Assembly: GCF_902859915.1 (NCBI RefSeq)
Contig: NZ_CADIKK010000035.1
Location: 1-64,000, forward strand
Source of the DNA: Paraburkholderia ultramafica
GTDB taxonomy: Bacteria > Pseudomonadota > Gammaproteobacteria > Burkholderiales > Burkholderiaceae
Length of the DNA: 64,000 nucleotides
Direction: 5' to 3'
Made by a program: the position numbers and the translations under genes. Positions 18,817 to 27,479 of this stretch are shown one piece after another. The notes beneath the pieces are model-generated. The model searched no databases and was not told the DNA's origin. It saw only the letters and a program-made list of their open reading frames with translations. Numbering within the stretch: position 1 is the first letter of the stretch; each line of letters starts with the position of its first letter.

Positions 18817-19181
18817 TCCGTAGGTCAAATGGGCCGCCACGCGAGGCGGCGCCCGAGAAATTCGCGTGAGTGTAAAGGCGCCCCAGGCGGCTCACAAGCC
18901 AGCCAAAAGTACTGCGGGACGGAAACGGGAGCCCGCTTCCAGCACGGCCCGCAAAGCCTGCCCGGCGCGGCCGCGATGACGCTCATTCACGATGGCCGCG
19001 CACGACAGCCTCCTCGGAAGGGTCGGTTTCGGGTAAAATGTCGGCCTACGCGCGCAGCAACAGCCGGCCTGCACTCCACTGACCGGCAGCGTATTCCGCC
19101 CAGCATGGCGCGGCATACCCCGCTTGTTGCGCCACCGGGCTCCGCGCCCGCTTCTCCCCGCTCATACTCAAGGATCCGCCC

Positions 19182-19868
19182 ATGACAGGCTTCGATCGCC
19201 AGACGATCTCCGACACGACCGCCAAGATGCTGCTGGAAGTTCAGGCAGTGCACTTCAACGCGGAGAAACCATACATTTTCACGTCCGGCTGGGCGAGCCC
19301 GGTTTATATCGACTGCCGCAAGCTGATCTCGTACCCGCGCGTGCGCCGCGGCCTGATGGAAATGGCTGAAGCCACCATCCTGCGCGATGTCGGCTATGAG
19401 CAGATCGACGCCGTCGCCGGTGGCGAAACCGCTGGCATCCCGTTCGCGGCATGGCTGTCCGACCGCCTGATGGTGCCGATGCAGTACGTGCGCAAGAAGC
19501 CGAAGGGTTTCGGCCGTAATGCGCAGATCGAAGGCTTGCTGACCGAAGGTCAACGTGTGCTGCTGGTCGAAGACCTGACCACCGACAGCCGCAGCAAGAT
19601 CAACTTCATCAACGCGCTGCGCACCGCCGGCGCCACGGTGAACCACTGCTTCGTGCTGTTCCACTACAACATCTTCAAGGAAAGCGTGTCGGTGCTGAAA
19701 GACATCGACGTCGATCTGCACGCACTGGCCACGTGGTGGGACGTGTTGCGCGTCGCCAAGGAGAACAAGTACTTCGACACCAGGACGCTCGACGAAGTGG
19801 AAAAATTCCTGCACGCACCGGCTGAATGGTCGGCAGCCCACGGCGGCGCAACCTCGACGCCGCAGTAA
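19182..19868 (+). CDS. pyrE: Orotate phosphoribosyltransferase
   Basis: A 228-residue enzyme of de novo pyrimidine synthesis, joining orotate to PRPP to form OMP. Motifs are FTSGWASPVYIDCRK at residues ~30-45, GGETAGIPFAAWL, and the PRPP loop VLLVEDLTTDSRSK near residue 127, where many homologues carry DVITTG-type variants. It is transcribed away from the MFS remnant and ends in a strong terminator. Confidence 0.96.
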   Translation: MTGFDRQTISDTTAKMLLEVQAVHFNAEKPYIFTSGWASPVYIDCRKLISYPRVRRGLMEMAEATILRDVGYEQIDAVAGGETAGIPFAAWLSDRLMVPMQYVRKKPKGFGRNAQIEGLLTEGQRVLLVEDLTTDSRSKINFINALRTAGATVNHCFVLFHYNIFKESVSVLKDIDVDLHALATWWDVLRVAKENKYFDTRTLDEVEKFLHAPAEWSAAHGGATSTPQ

Positions 19869-19897
19869 GCGCAGCCGCTTTTAGCGGATTGAATTAG

Positions 19898-19935
19898 AAA
19901 AGCCGCCTGTCTTCACGACAGGCGGCTTTTTTTTT
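19898..19935 (+). terminator. Rho-independent terminator after pyrE
   Basis: A 14-bp stem AAAAGCCGCCTGTC / GACAGGCGGCTTTT followed by a further T run. It is symmetric enough to serve the convergent response-regulator gene as well. Confidence 0.92.
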
Positions 19936-19957
19936 GCCCTACAACACGCGTGCGGCG

Positions 19958-20647
19958 TTAAGTCACGTCGCCCGTATTGTCCCGCGCATGCGACGACAGA
20001 TTCAGCAAGCCGTTGCTCTGCGCATATTGGAACAATTCGGAATCGCGATCGATACCGAGCTTGCGCATGGCCGTGTTTTTCTGCGTGCTGATTGTCTTGA
20101 TGCTGCGGTTGAGTTGCTCCGAGATTTCCTTGATCGTCATGCCCGACACGAACAGACGCACCACTTCCAGTTCGCGCCTGGACAACATCACTTCGTCGCT
20201 CTTGCCGCCGGAATTCATGCGCAACGCATCGAGCGACGCCTTCACCGACGGGCTCATGTATTCCAGATTGCGGCTGACGTACTGCACCGCGAGCCCAATG
20301 TGGCTCAGATCGTCCGATTTATTGACGACCGACGTCACGCCTAGCTCACTTAGCCGCTTGAGCAACGCGGCATTCTCCAGCATGGTGAGCACGACAATCG
20401 GAAGGTTCGGGAAATTGCGGCGCAAATAGCCGATCAGTTGCAAGCCGTCGCCGTATTGGCCGCCCGGCATCGCCAGATCCGTGACCAGCACGTCGCAGGC
20501 TGCGGTTTGCAGCATCTTGACCAGTTCAGTTGACTGCCGCGCGCACCCGACGACCTGGAGGCCGGGAAACTTGAGCAGCGCGTGTTCCGCGCCGAACAGA
20601 ATAACCGGATGGTCGTCGGCGACCACGACCCTGAGTGGATCTTGCAT
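19958..20647 (-). CDS. LuxR/NarL-family response regulator (RcsB-like)
   Basis: A 229-residue regulator with a receiver domain (VVVADDHPVILFG, phospho-acceptor Asp57 in VTDLAMPGG, and a KSDD region) and a C-terminal LuxR helix-turn-helix (LSRRELEVVRLFVSGMTIKE, RSIKTISTQKNTAMRKLG). No histidine kinase is next to it, so it is an orphan; its signal is unknown. The start MQDPLRV is set by GAGGAGGG just upstream rather than the in-frame start 45 bp earlier. Confidence 0.92.
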   Translation of the reverse strand: MQDPLRVVVADDHPVILFGAEHALLKFPGLQVVGCARQSTELVKMLQTAACDVLVTDLAMPGGQYGDGLQLIGYLRRNFPNLPIVVLTMLENAALLKRLSELGVTSVVNKSDDLSHIGLAVQYVSRNLEYMSPSVKASLDALRMNSGGKSDEVMLSRRELEVVRLFVSGMTIKEISEQLNRSIKTISTQKNTAMRKLGIDRDSELFQYAQSNGLLNLSSHARDNTGDVT

Positions 20648-20911
20648 CGCCCTCCTCTCGCCTGATAAACCACTCTCGACAACTTCTACCATGTCTTTCT
20701 ATGCAGGGTACTCAAACGAATGTGAACGCGGGCCGCGGTCGCGCGGACAATTCCTCCGACTATAGCCGATTTCCCATCCGCAAATCCCGGTAGATGGCAA
20801 CAATGATGTATCGCAGAGCTAATGTTAGACTTGATTCGACCTTGGGGCACGTTGAAGGACAAGAACCATCGCGAGGACAACCGCCTCGCGCCCTGACAGG
20901 AGAACCGGCAC

Positions 20912-21520
20912 ATGCGCTTGCGTTGCCTGGTTGTTTCGCTTGCTTCGCCGTTGCGCCGTACGCCGTTATTTATCTGCGCGATGCTGGGCCTTGGGCTGGC
21001 ACTATCCGCGGCGCATAGTCCTGGCGCGCTTGCCGAGGGCACGTTTGCGCTGACGAGCGCCAGTTTCCGTGCGGGCGGCACGGTGGAAGCCGCGCAAGTT
21101 TTCAATCAGGACGATTGCAAAGGTGGCAACCGCTCGCCGCAATTGACGTGGCGCGACGCGCCGCGGGGCACGCGCAGCTTTGCGATCACCATGTTCGATC
21201 AGGATGCGCCCGGCCGCGGCTGGTGGCATTGGGCGGTCGCAGGCATTCCGGCGAAAGTCGACAGCTTGCCGGAGAACGCGAGTTCCTCTGGTTTCCTCAC
21301 GAAAGTCGGTGCGGTCGAAGCACGGAACGACTTCGATATCGACGGCTACGGCGGCCCCTGTCCGCCCCCGGGCAAACCCCATCGCTACATCATCACCGTC
21401 TATGCGCTGAGCACCGCCGAACTGCGCCTCGCGCAAGGGCGCCCTGCGCTGATGTTCGATCACGAGATCGGCACCGCGTCGCTCGGCAGCGCGCGGATGG
21501 TGGTCAATTACGGGCGGTAG
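20912..21520 (+). CDS. YbhB/YbcL (PEBP-like) family protein, exported
   Basis: A 202-residue protein with a signal peptide (~42 residues, ending near GALAEG) and a phosphatidylethanolamine-binding-protein fold: NQDDCKGGNRSPQLTW, FAITMFDQDAPGRGWWHWAV and GPCPPPGKPHRYIITVYAL. The biochemical role of bacterial members is unclear. A good ribosome site ACAGGAGAA precedes the ATG. Its upstream gap with the divergent response regulator is 264 bp. Confidence 0.9.
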   Translation: MRLRCLVVSLASPLRRTPLFICAMLGLGLALSAAHSPGALAEGTFALTSASFRAGGTVEAAQVFNQDDCKGGNRSPQLTWRDAPRGTRSFAITMFDQDAPGRGWWHWAVAGIPAKVDSLPENASSSGFLTKVGAVEARNDFDIDGYGGPCPPPGKPHRYIITVYALSTAELRLAQGRPALMFDHEIGTASLGSARMVVNYGR

Positions 21521-21747
21521 CTTTGTCCTCCGAGTCCAGCCTGATTGAAACGCATCGGCGCCACGGCCTCGCTTGGCGTACGGTTTGCATCGCGTAACCG
21601 CCCGCCGCCCGCGCGGAATTTCTGTCGTCCGCGCATGCCAAGGTGCGGCAGAGCGGTGTGCGCAATGCCTGTCCGTGCCGCGCTACCGCACATGCGCATC
21701 ATTGCCATGCCTGAACCCATCCAGTCTCACTTCTGCCGGAGAGTGCC

Positions 21748-22320
21748 ATGTCGAAGATCGTCCTCGTTTATCACAGCGGCTACGGCCACACGAAGAAAGT
21801 CGCCGAAGCCGTGCTCGCGGGCACCGTAGAAGCCGGCGCGCAGGCGCAGCTGTTGCCGGTCGGCGAGATCGACGACGCGGGCTGGGCCGAGCTGGCCGCG
21901 GCCGACGCCATCATCTTCGGCGCGCCAACGTACATGGGCGGCCCGTCGGCCGACTTCAAGAAGTTCGCCGACGCGAGTTCGAAACCGTGGTTCGGCCAGA
22001 CATGGAAAGACAAGATCGCGGCCGGCTTCACCAACTCGGCGACCATGAACGGCGACAAGTTCTCGACGATCCAGTACTTCGTCACGCTGGCTATGCAGCA
22101 CAGCATGATCTGGGCGGGCACCGGCATGATGCCGTCGAATACCAAAGCGGCGACCCGCAACGATCTGAACTACGTAGGCGGCTTTACCGGATTGCTCACG
22201 CAGTCCCCGGCCGACGCATCGCCTGAAGAAGCGCCGCCCACCGGCGATCTGGAAACGGCGCGGATGTTCGGCGCCCGCGTCGCCGGCGTCACGGCGCGGT
22301 GGATCGCAGCGTGCGGCTAA
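21748..22320 (+). CDS. Flavodoxin-family NAD(P)H:quinone oxidoreductase (WrbA-like)
   Basis: A 190-residue flavodoxin-fold protein. The FMN phosphate loop is at the N-terminus (YHSGYGHTKKVAEAV, residues ~8-22), followed by FGAPTYMGGPSADFKKFAD and KIAAGFTNSATMNGDK. This pattern fits WrbA-type quinone reductases, which keep quinones reduced and limit redox cycling. The strong site CCGGAGAG precedes the ATG. The NADH-loop residues are not as in classic E. coli WrbA, so the precise subgroup is open. Confidence 0.87.
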   Translation: MSKIVLVYHSGYGHTKKVAEAVLAGTVEAGAQAQLLPVGEIDDAGWAELAAADAIIFGAPTYMGGPSADFKKFADASSKPWFGQTWKDKIAAGFTNSATMNGDKFSTIQYFVTLAMQHSMIWAGTGMMPSNTKAATRNDLNYVGGFTGLLTQSPADASPEEAPPTGDLETARMFGARVAGVTARWIAACG

Positions 22321-22532
22321 CACGTGGCGAGCGCGACGTGGCAAGCGCGCCGGTCTGTCGCGAACCGGGCGGCATCAGCGTGCATCTACCGCGTAACAGG
22401 TCACGCCAATGTCACTTTCAGCGCGCATCGTCGTTTTTTCACCCCGTTTTGCGCGTCCACGGCCATGAGGTCTTAAAATAACGTTCCGGCGCGGCGTCGC
22501 GCCCCCGTTTCCAGCAAGCGAGTGAGATCGAG

Positions 22533-23480
22533 ATGAGCACGAAAGTTTTTGTCGACGGACAGGAAGGCACGACCGGCCTGAAGATTTTTGAATACCTGTC
22601 GCAACGCGCCGACGTAGAGATCCTGCGCATCGAAGAAGCGCAGCGCAAAGACCTCGAAGAGCGGCGTCGTCTCATCAATGCGTCGGACGTCACGTTCCTG
22701 TGCCTACCCGATGTCGCGTCACGCGAATCCGCTTCGCTGGTCGCCAACGACCGCACCGTGCTGATCGACGCGAGCACCGCGTTTCGCACCGTGGCCGACT
22801 GGGCCTACGGCCTGCCCGAACTGGCCCGCTCGCAGCGCGAGCGTCTGCGCACGGCCAAACGCATCGCCGTGCCGGGCTGCCACGCGTCGGCCTTCGTGCT
22901 GGCCATGCGTCCGCTCGTCGAAGCCGGCGTGGTAGCGCCCGACTTCGCCGCGCATGCTTATTCGATCACCGGCTACAGCGGCGGCGGCAAGAAAATGATT
23001 GCCGACTACGAAGCCGGCGGCAACGACAGGCTCAAGAGCCCGCGTCCTTATGCGCTTGGCCTCACGCACAAGCATCTGCCGGAAATGGCCGCGCATACGG
23101 GTCTGACTTCGGCGCCGGTCTTCACGCCGATCGTCGGCGACTTCTACAAGGGTCTCGCGGTCACGACCTTCTTCTCGCCGAACCAGCTGGCCAAGAAGGC
23201 GACGCCGCAGGACGTGCAGGCGCTGTTCGCCGAATACTTCGCAGGCGAAGCTTTCGTGCGCGTCGCGCCGTTCGATGCGGACGCGAACCTGGACGGCGGC
23301 TTCTTTGACGTGCAGGCGAACAACGACACCAACCGCGTCGACCTGTTCGTGTTCGGCAACGAAGAGCGCTTCGTGACCGTCGCGCGTCTGGACAATCTGG
23401 GCAAGGGCGCGTCGGGCGCGGCGATCCAGTGCATGAATCTCGCAATCGGCGCGGCCGAAGAAGCCGGTTTGAAACGCTAA
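22533..23480 (+). CDS. argC: N-acetyl-gamma-glutamyl-phosphate reductase, type 2
   Basis: A 315-residue enzyme for the third step of arginine synthesis, reducing N-acetylglutamyl phosphate to the semialdehyde. The short type-2 form starts MSTKVFVDGQEGTTGLKIF. The catalytic Cys116 is in AVPGCHASAF, and YSITGYSGGGKKMI follows. It is monocistronic and is followed by two hairpins at 23516 and 23638. Confidence 0.94.
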   Translation: MSTKVFVDGQEGTTGLKIFEYLSQRADVEILRIEEAQRKDLEERRRLINASDVTFLCLPDVASRESASLVANDRTVLIDASTAFRTVADWAYGLPELARSQRERLRTAKRIAVPGCHASAFVLAMRPLVEAGVVAPDFAAHAYSITGYSGGGKKMIADYEAGGNDRLKSPRPYALGLTHKHLPEMAAHTGLTSAPVFTPIVGDFYKGLAVTTFFSPNQLAKKATPQDVQALFAEYFAGEAFVRVAPFDADANLDGGFFDVQANNDTNRVDLFVFGNEERFVTVARLDNLGKGASGAAIQCMNLAIGAAEEAGLKR

Positions 23481-23515
23481 ATAAATCGAATAGTTCCAGT
23501 ACTACTTCAACGAGC

Positions 23516-23539
23516 CGGCCGCGAAGTTGCGGCCGTTTG
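23516..23539 (+). terminator. Hairpin after argC
   Basis: A 7-bp stem CGGCCGC / GCGGCCG with a 6-nt loop, then TTTGT. It is a plausible weak terminator 36 bp after the argC stop. Confidence 0.55.
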
Positions 23540-23637
23540 TCGGCGTCGGGTGTCGTACAAGTCGAAAGGCCGATCCGATCATTTCCTTCCTGGCCGTCTC
23601 GTACAAATTCTGAGTTCTGCGCATTCAGCGCCAATAC

Positions 23638-23683
23638 GACAAAGCCGGCGCCCCCGCACAACGGGCAGCCGGCTTTGTCTTTT
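23638..23683 (+). terminator. Second terminator downstream of argC
   Basis: An 11-bp stem GACAAAGCCGG / CCGGCTTTGTC (23638-23648 with 23669-23679) followed by TTTT. It likely backs up the weak hairpin at 23516. Confidence 0.65.
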
Positions 23684-23726
23684 CCGGACGACGCTCGAGA
23701 GATACGCGACGCCGGGAAATTCGGGG

Positions 23727-23788
23727 CAAAAAAAAGCCCGCCTATGTGGGCGGGCTGAATCCATATCAGAGGAGACATGGAGGAGACA
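23727..23788 (-). ncRNA. Candidate small RNA with two anti-Shine-Dalgarno motifs
   Basis: On the minus strand a sigma70-type promoter (23823-23795) is followed by a predicted transcript of about 62 nt. The 5' part contains UCUCCUCC and UCUCCUCU, complementary to ribosome-binding sites. The 3' end is an 8-bp GC hairpin (AGCCCGCC / GGCGGGCT, loop 23743-23748) followed by eight Us. No open frame of use fits in it. The architecture is that of a trans-acting sRNA. The transcript start is inferred from promoter spacing. Confidence 0.6.
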
Positions 23789-23794
23789 AGACGT

Positions 23795-23823
23795 ACTATA
23801 GCAAATGCTTTGGTGCGTCGCAA
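23795..23823 (-). promoter_or_regulatory. Promoter of the candidate small RNA
   Basis: Minus-strand -35 TTGCGA (23823-23818), a 17-bp spacer and -10 TATAGT (23800-23795). The upstream region is AT-rich with the pair ACATATAAATT / TTTATATGC. There is no gene start directly downstream, so this promoter only makes sense for a non-coding transcript ending at 23727. Confidence 0.62.
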
Positions 23824-23918
23824 CATATAAATTAGGGTTGACCCTTCGTGTTGTTTATATGCAACACTTTACGTCATGCCCTGTCGCCTTCCTTGACCGT
23901 GCGGAGCCGGCCGCGCGC

Positions 23919-24554
23919 CTAGTGGCGCACCAACGCCATCATTGCGCCGAAGCCGACGAACACGCCGCCCGTCAGGCGATTGAACATTCGCGCGACGCTG
24001 CGGCTCTTCAATCTGGCGCCGATGCGCGTGCCGAAACCCGCGTACACCAGATACCAGCTCACCTCGATCGCCGCAAAGGTGGCGACGAGCACGCCGAACT
24101 GCGGCAGCTTGGGCTGTGTGGCATCGATGAATTGCGGCAGCAGCGCGGCCGCGAACAGGATTGCCTTCGGATTGCTGCCGGCCACCAGGAAGCCGTTGCG
24201 AAACAGCGCGAAACGGGAGCGCGCGGGCTTGGCAGTGAGTTCGTCGAGGTTGCCGGCGGCGGACTCATCGGCTGGCGCGCGCCATGCCTTGATGCCCAGA
24301 TAGACGAGGTAGGCTGCGCCGATCATGCGCAGCGCGTTAAACATGGCCGGCCAGGCCGCGAGGAATACGCCGAGACCCGCCGCCGAGACCGCCAGCATCA
24401 GCACCAGTGCCGACAGGCAACCTGCCATGGTCGCGCTGGAGCGGCGCAAGCCGTGCTGGGCGCCGTGCGTCATCACGAGCAGCATGTTCGGACCGGGAAT
24501 GGCGGAAACGACGAAGACAGTGGCGACGAACAGCCACCAGGTATGCAGAGTCAT
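23919..24554 (-). CDS. LysE/RhtB-family amino acid exporter
   Basis: A 211-residue inner-membrane protein with about six transmembrane segments. The family motif SAIPGPNMLLVMTHGAQHG sits in the first segment, and the second half contains FLVAGSNPKAILFAAALLPQ. Members export amino acids or homoserine lactones; the substrate is not determinable. The start MTLHTWWLF is chosen because the 71 upstream in-frame residues are low-complexity. It is downstream of the dehydrogenase gene on the same strand, with a 154-bp gap. Confidence 0.9.
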   Translation of the reverse strand: MTLHTWWLFVATVFVVSAIPGPNMLLVMTHGAQHGLRRSSATMAGCLSALVLMLAVSAAGLGVFLAAWPAMFNALRMIGAAYLVYLGIKAWRAPADESAAGNLDELTAKPARSRFALFRNGFLVAGSNPKAILFAAALLPQFIDATQPKLPQFGVLVATFAAIEVSWYLVYAGFGTRIGARLKSRSVARMFNRLTGGVFVGFGAMMALVRH

Positions 24555-24708
24555 TGGGATCGAGGTGGATTGAGATCGGGCGGCTATTATGCCCGCCTGC
24601 GTGGGTCCGCGGCCCGGTGATGTGGTGGCCGGAGCGGTGGTAGCGTCGCCGCGGTATGGCTTTGGCGTAGTGAGCGGCTTCCAGCCGCTCAATATGCTCC
24701 TTCGTCCC

Positions 24709-25578
24709 TTAACGCCCAGCCCGCCGTGCAGCCACCTGGCCGAGCACCGCAAAGTCCTTCTCACCATCGCCGTGCGCCACGGCTTCGATCAGACTATCCC
24801 GCACCACGCTGGCGATCGGCATCGGCGTCGTCACCGCATCGGCCGCGACCAGCGCAAGGCGCAGATCCTTCAGTCCGAGACGCGCCTTGAACAGCGCCGG
24901 TTCATAGCGCTGCTCCGCGATCATCTTGCCGTAGCCCGAATAAACCGGGCCGGGGAATATACCGCTCGTGATGACATCGAGAAAATCCTGCATCGCGAGA
25001 CCATGGCCCGTTACCAGCGTCGCCGCTTCGCCGAGCGTCTCGATGGCCGAGCCCAGCATGAAATTCGCGGCAAGCTTCATCACGTTCGCCTGTTGCGGCA
25101 GCGATCCGATGCGCCAGGTCTTCTGGCCGATCACGTCGAAAACCGGCTGCACCCGGTCGATCGACTCGGCGGGCCCGCCGGCGACGATCGTCAGCTTGCC
25201 CGCGGCCGCGACATCAGGCCGCCCCAACACCGGTGCGGCAACGTAATTGACGCCACGCGACGCGTGCGCCGTCGCCAGTTCCTCGGCCAGCGCCACCGAG
25301 ATCGTCGCCATGTTGACGTGGATCAGGCCACGCGGTGCATGCTCCAGCAGCGACGCGGTGATGACCTCGCGCAGTGCGCTATCGTCGGCCAGCATCGAGA
25401 ACACCGCGTCGCCCGCAAACGCTTCGGCCGGCGTCGCGACGACTCGCGCGCCGAGCTCGGCGAGCGGGTGCGCCCGTTCCGGCGAGCGGTTCCATACGCG
25501 CACCTGATGCCCGGCTTTCAAAATGTTTGCAACCATCGCGGCGCCCATCTCGCCGAGACCGATAAAACCGATGTCCAT
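24709..25578 (-). CDS. NAD(P)-dependent beta-hydroxyacid dehydrogenase family protein
   Basis: A 289-residue protein of the 3-hydroxyisobutyrate dehydrogenase superfamily. It has an N-terminal Rossmann motif GFIGLGEMGAAMVANILKAG and the family signature around YVAAPVLGRPDVAAAGKLTI. The catalytic Lys lies in NVMKLAANFMLG, and a helical C-terminal domain follows. It could act on tartronate semialdehyde, hydroxyisobutyrate or glyoxylate; the substrate is not clear. The ribosome site ACGGAGCG precedes the ATG. Confidence 0.9.
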   Translation of the reverse strand: MDIGFIGLGEMGAAMVANILKAGHQVRVWNRSPERAHPLAELGARVVATPAEAFAGDAVFSMLADDSALREVITASLLEHAPRGLIHVNMATISVALAEELATAHASRGVNYVAAPVLGRPDVAAAGKLTIVAGGPAESIDRVQPVFDVIGQKTWRIGSLPQQANVMKLAANFMLGSAIETLGEAATLVTGHGLAMQDFLDVITSGIFPGPVYSGYGKMIAEQRYEPALFKARLGLKDLRLALVAADAVTTPMPIASVVRDSLIEAVAHGDGEKDFAVLGQVAARRAGR

Positions 25579-25672
25579 CTGTCGCTCCGTCTTCTAAAGA
25601 ACTGGAAGTAAAGCACACCCATGCGACACGTGCAGGACAGCGCGCAACAAAACACGGTGCGATACTGCTGTG

Positions 25673-26428
25673 ATGGTCACCGCGACATTCCGCTTCTACG
25701 AGGAATTGAACGATTTTCTCGCCCGGCCGCTGCGCCGGCGCGCGTTCAGTTGCGCTTGCGCGCCCGGCGCCACCACCAAGCACATGATCGAGGCGCTCGG
25801 CGTGCCGCATACCGAGGTCGAACTGATTCTGGTGAACGGCGCGTCGGTCGGTTTCGATCATCCGTTGGCGGACGGCGATCGCGTAGCCGTTTATCCGAAG
25901 TTCGAAGCGCTCGACATCCAGCCGCTGCTGCGCGTGCGCGAACGGCCGCTACGGGTGGTGCGTTTCATCGCCGATGCGCATCTCGGCGGCCTCGCGCCGC
26001 TGCTGCGGCTCGCCGGCTTCGATACGCTATACGACAACCACTATCCCGACGCCGATATTGAAGCGCTCGCCGCCGCGCAACAACGCATCGTGCTGACACG
26101 CGACCGTGAGTTATTGAAACGCCGCAGCATCACGCATGGCTGCTACGTTCGTACGCTCAGGCCGCGCGAGCAATTGCGCGAAGTGTTTGAACGGCTCGAT
26201 CTGGCCGGCAGCGCGCAGCCGTTCCGTCTATGTCTGATGTGCAATGCGCCGCTGCGCCGTATCGCCAAAGAGGAAGTCGGCGCCCGCGCGCCGGATGGCG
26301 TGTTGGCGCGGCATAGCCAGTTCGTCACCTGCGACGTGTGCCAACGCGTCTTCTGGGAGGGCACGCACTGGCAACGAATGCGCGCATTGATGGACAGCGT
26401 GGCGGCCGCGCCGGACCAGACCGACTGA
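25673..26428 (+). CDS. Mut7-C RNase-domain protein with N-terminal ubiquitin-like domain
   Basis: A 251-residue protein. Residues ~1-85 resemble the Mut7-C ubiquitin-like or MoaD-like fold (TATFRFYEELNDFL, VNGASVGFDHPLADGDRVAVYP). Residues ~95-245 form a Mut7-C/PIN-like RNase domain (RFIADAHLGGLAPLLRLAGFDT, VLTRDRELL) with a C-terminal zinc ribbon made by CLMC and CDVC. A role in RNA processing is inferred from the family. ATG at 25673 is preferred over the GTG one codon earlier. Confidence 0.85.
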   Translation: MVTATFRFYEELNDFLARPLRRRAFSCACAPGATTKHMIEALGVPHTEVELILVNGASVGFDHPLADGDRVAVYPKFEALDIQPLLRVRERPLRVVRFIADAHLGGLAPLLRLAGFDTLYDNHYPDADIEALAAAQQRIVLTRDRELLKRRSITHGCYVRTLRPREQLREVFERLDLAGSAQPFRLCLMCNAPLRRIAKEEVGARAPDGVLARHSQFVTCDVCQRVFWEGTHWQRMRALMDSVAAAPDQTD

Positions 26429-26608
26429 GTTTCGCCAGGGGTTCGCGCCCGTGGCGCTGATGCTTCGGTTGCGACGCGGCCTGGGCGCTTCGGGCGCATC
26501 GGCTGCACCGCGCATATTGAACACACCGCCCGCCAACTACCGCCGATCCCGCGACGCGCGGCACGATGCGTACAATGCGGGATTACTTATCTGGCAGAGG
26601 CCTTCCGT

Positions 26609-26887
26609 ATGGCGATGAAGAAAACCGACCTTGAAAAGAACAAGGCGCTCAAGCTGAACAACGCAATGAAGCAGGCAGCCGCCGACCGCTTCGGTAGAGC
26701 CGCCACGGCCGAGCCGAAGCTCGATCGCCGTGAGCAGCGCAAGCTCGATCAGGCGCAGGGCCTCGTCGCGTTCGCGTGCAAGCTGAACGGCGAACTGGTC
26801 GAAGAGCTGAAAACGCGCGCCGCCGCCCATCCCGAAGGGATGACCGGACTGCTGAACGAAGTGATCAAGCGTGGCCTCGCGGGCTGA
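26609..26887 (+). CDS. Conserved small hypothetical protein
   Basis: A 92-residue charged protein with no domain that I can name. It is Lys/Arg/Glu-rich, with an amphipathic start (MAMKKTDLEKNKALKLNNAM) and a C-terminus (EGMTGLLNEVIKRGLAG) that could be a ribbon-helix-helix-like second helix. A ribosome site GCAGAGG and its own terminator support a real single gene. Function unknown. Confidence 0.75.
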   Translation: MAMKKTDLEKNKALKLNNAMKQAAADRFGRAATAEPKLDRREQRKLDQAQGLVAFACKLNGELVEELKTRAAAHPEGMTGLLNEVIKRGLAG

Positions 26888-26913
26888 TCGCCGCAAAAAA
26901 CCGCCGTCCATGC

Positions 26914-26945
26914 AAAAAGGCCAGAGCTTGTGCTCTGGCCTTTTT
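26914..26945 (+). terminator. Rho-independent terminator
   Basis: A 14-bp stem AAAAAGGCCAGAGC / GCTCTGGCCTTTTT with a 4-nt loop. It ends the small gene at 26609 and is also near-symmetric for the convergent strand. Confidence 0.92.
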
Positions 26946-27042
26946 GCTGGCGACGCCTTTTTTCCGCACCAATGCTGCATTGGCCGGCTAGCGGCGCATT
27001 ACGGCGAAGCGGGGCGGCTCGCCCGACGAATCGGGCATCAGC

Positions 27043-27255
27043 TTAGTTCGCCGCGCCCTTGTCGTTCGTGCCGGCGGCCGAAGCTGCTGCTGCAACCGGA
27101 GCACGCTTGCCGTGCGTCTTCAGCTGCTTGATGTGGTGCTTCTTCGGCGCGCTAGCTGCTGCGGCCGGCGCTGCTGCGTCCGATGCCTGTGCGAAAGCTT
27201 GAACGGAGACCAGCGCGATCGATGCGGCTGCGAGCGAGACGATAACTTTTTTCAT
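27043..27255 (-). CDS. Small Ala-rich exported protein
   Basis: A 70-residue protein. Residues 1-24 are a clear Sec signal peptide (MKKVIVSLAAASIALVSVQA, then FAQA). The mature part is rich in Ala, with a basic patch KKHHIKQLKTHGKRA. The ribosome site GGGGAAC precedes the ATG; an upstream in-frame ATG is less likely. No enzymatic motif. Proteins of this kind are common and abundant in Burkholderia but undefined. Confidence 0.72.
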   Translation of the reverse strand: MKKVIVSLAAASIALVSVQAFAQASDAAAPAAAASAPKKHHIKQLKTHGKRAPVAAAASAAGTNDKGAAN

Positions 27256-27479
27256 GTGTTGTTCCCCAAACCTGGACGACTGAGTCAATGTGAATGAAAT
27301 AGTTGCACGGCGAAGCAGACAAGGCTTGAGGCGCCTTCCCGTTCCCCGCGGGAGAGTATTACCCAGCGTAGGCGGTTTGTCATGCGCAAAACTCGATATG
27401 TATTTTCCGGGAGACAGCTTGCTTTCGTCACGCTTTCAATCATTAAGCATACCGTACCAGGGACATTACCTAGCTGGCA

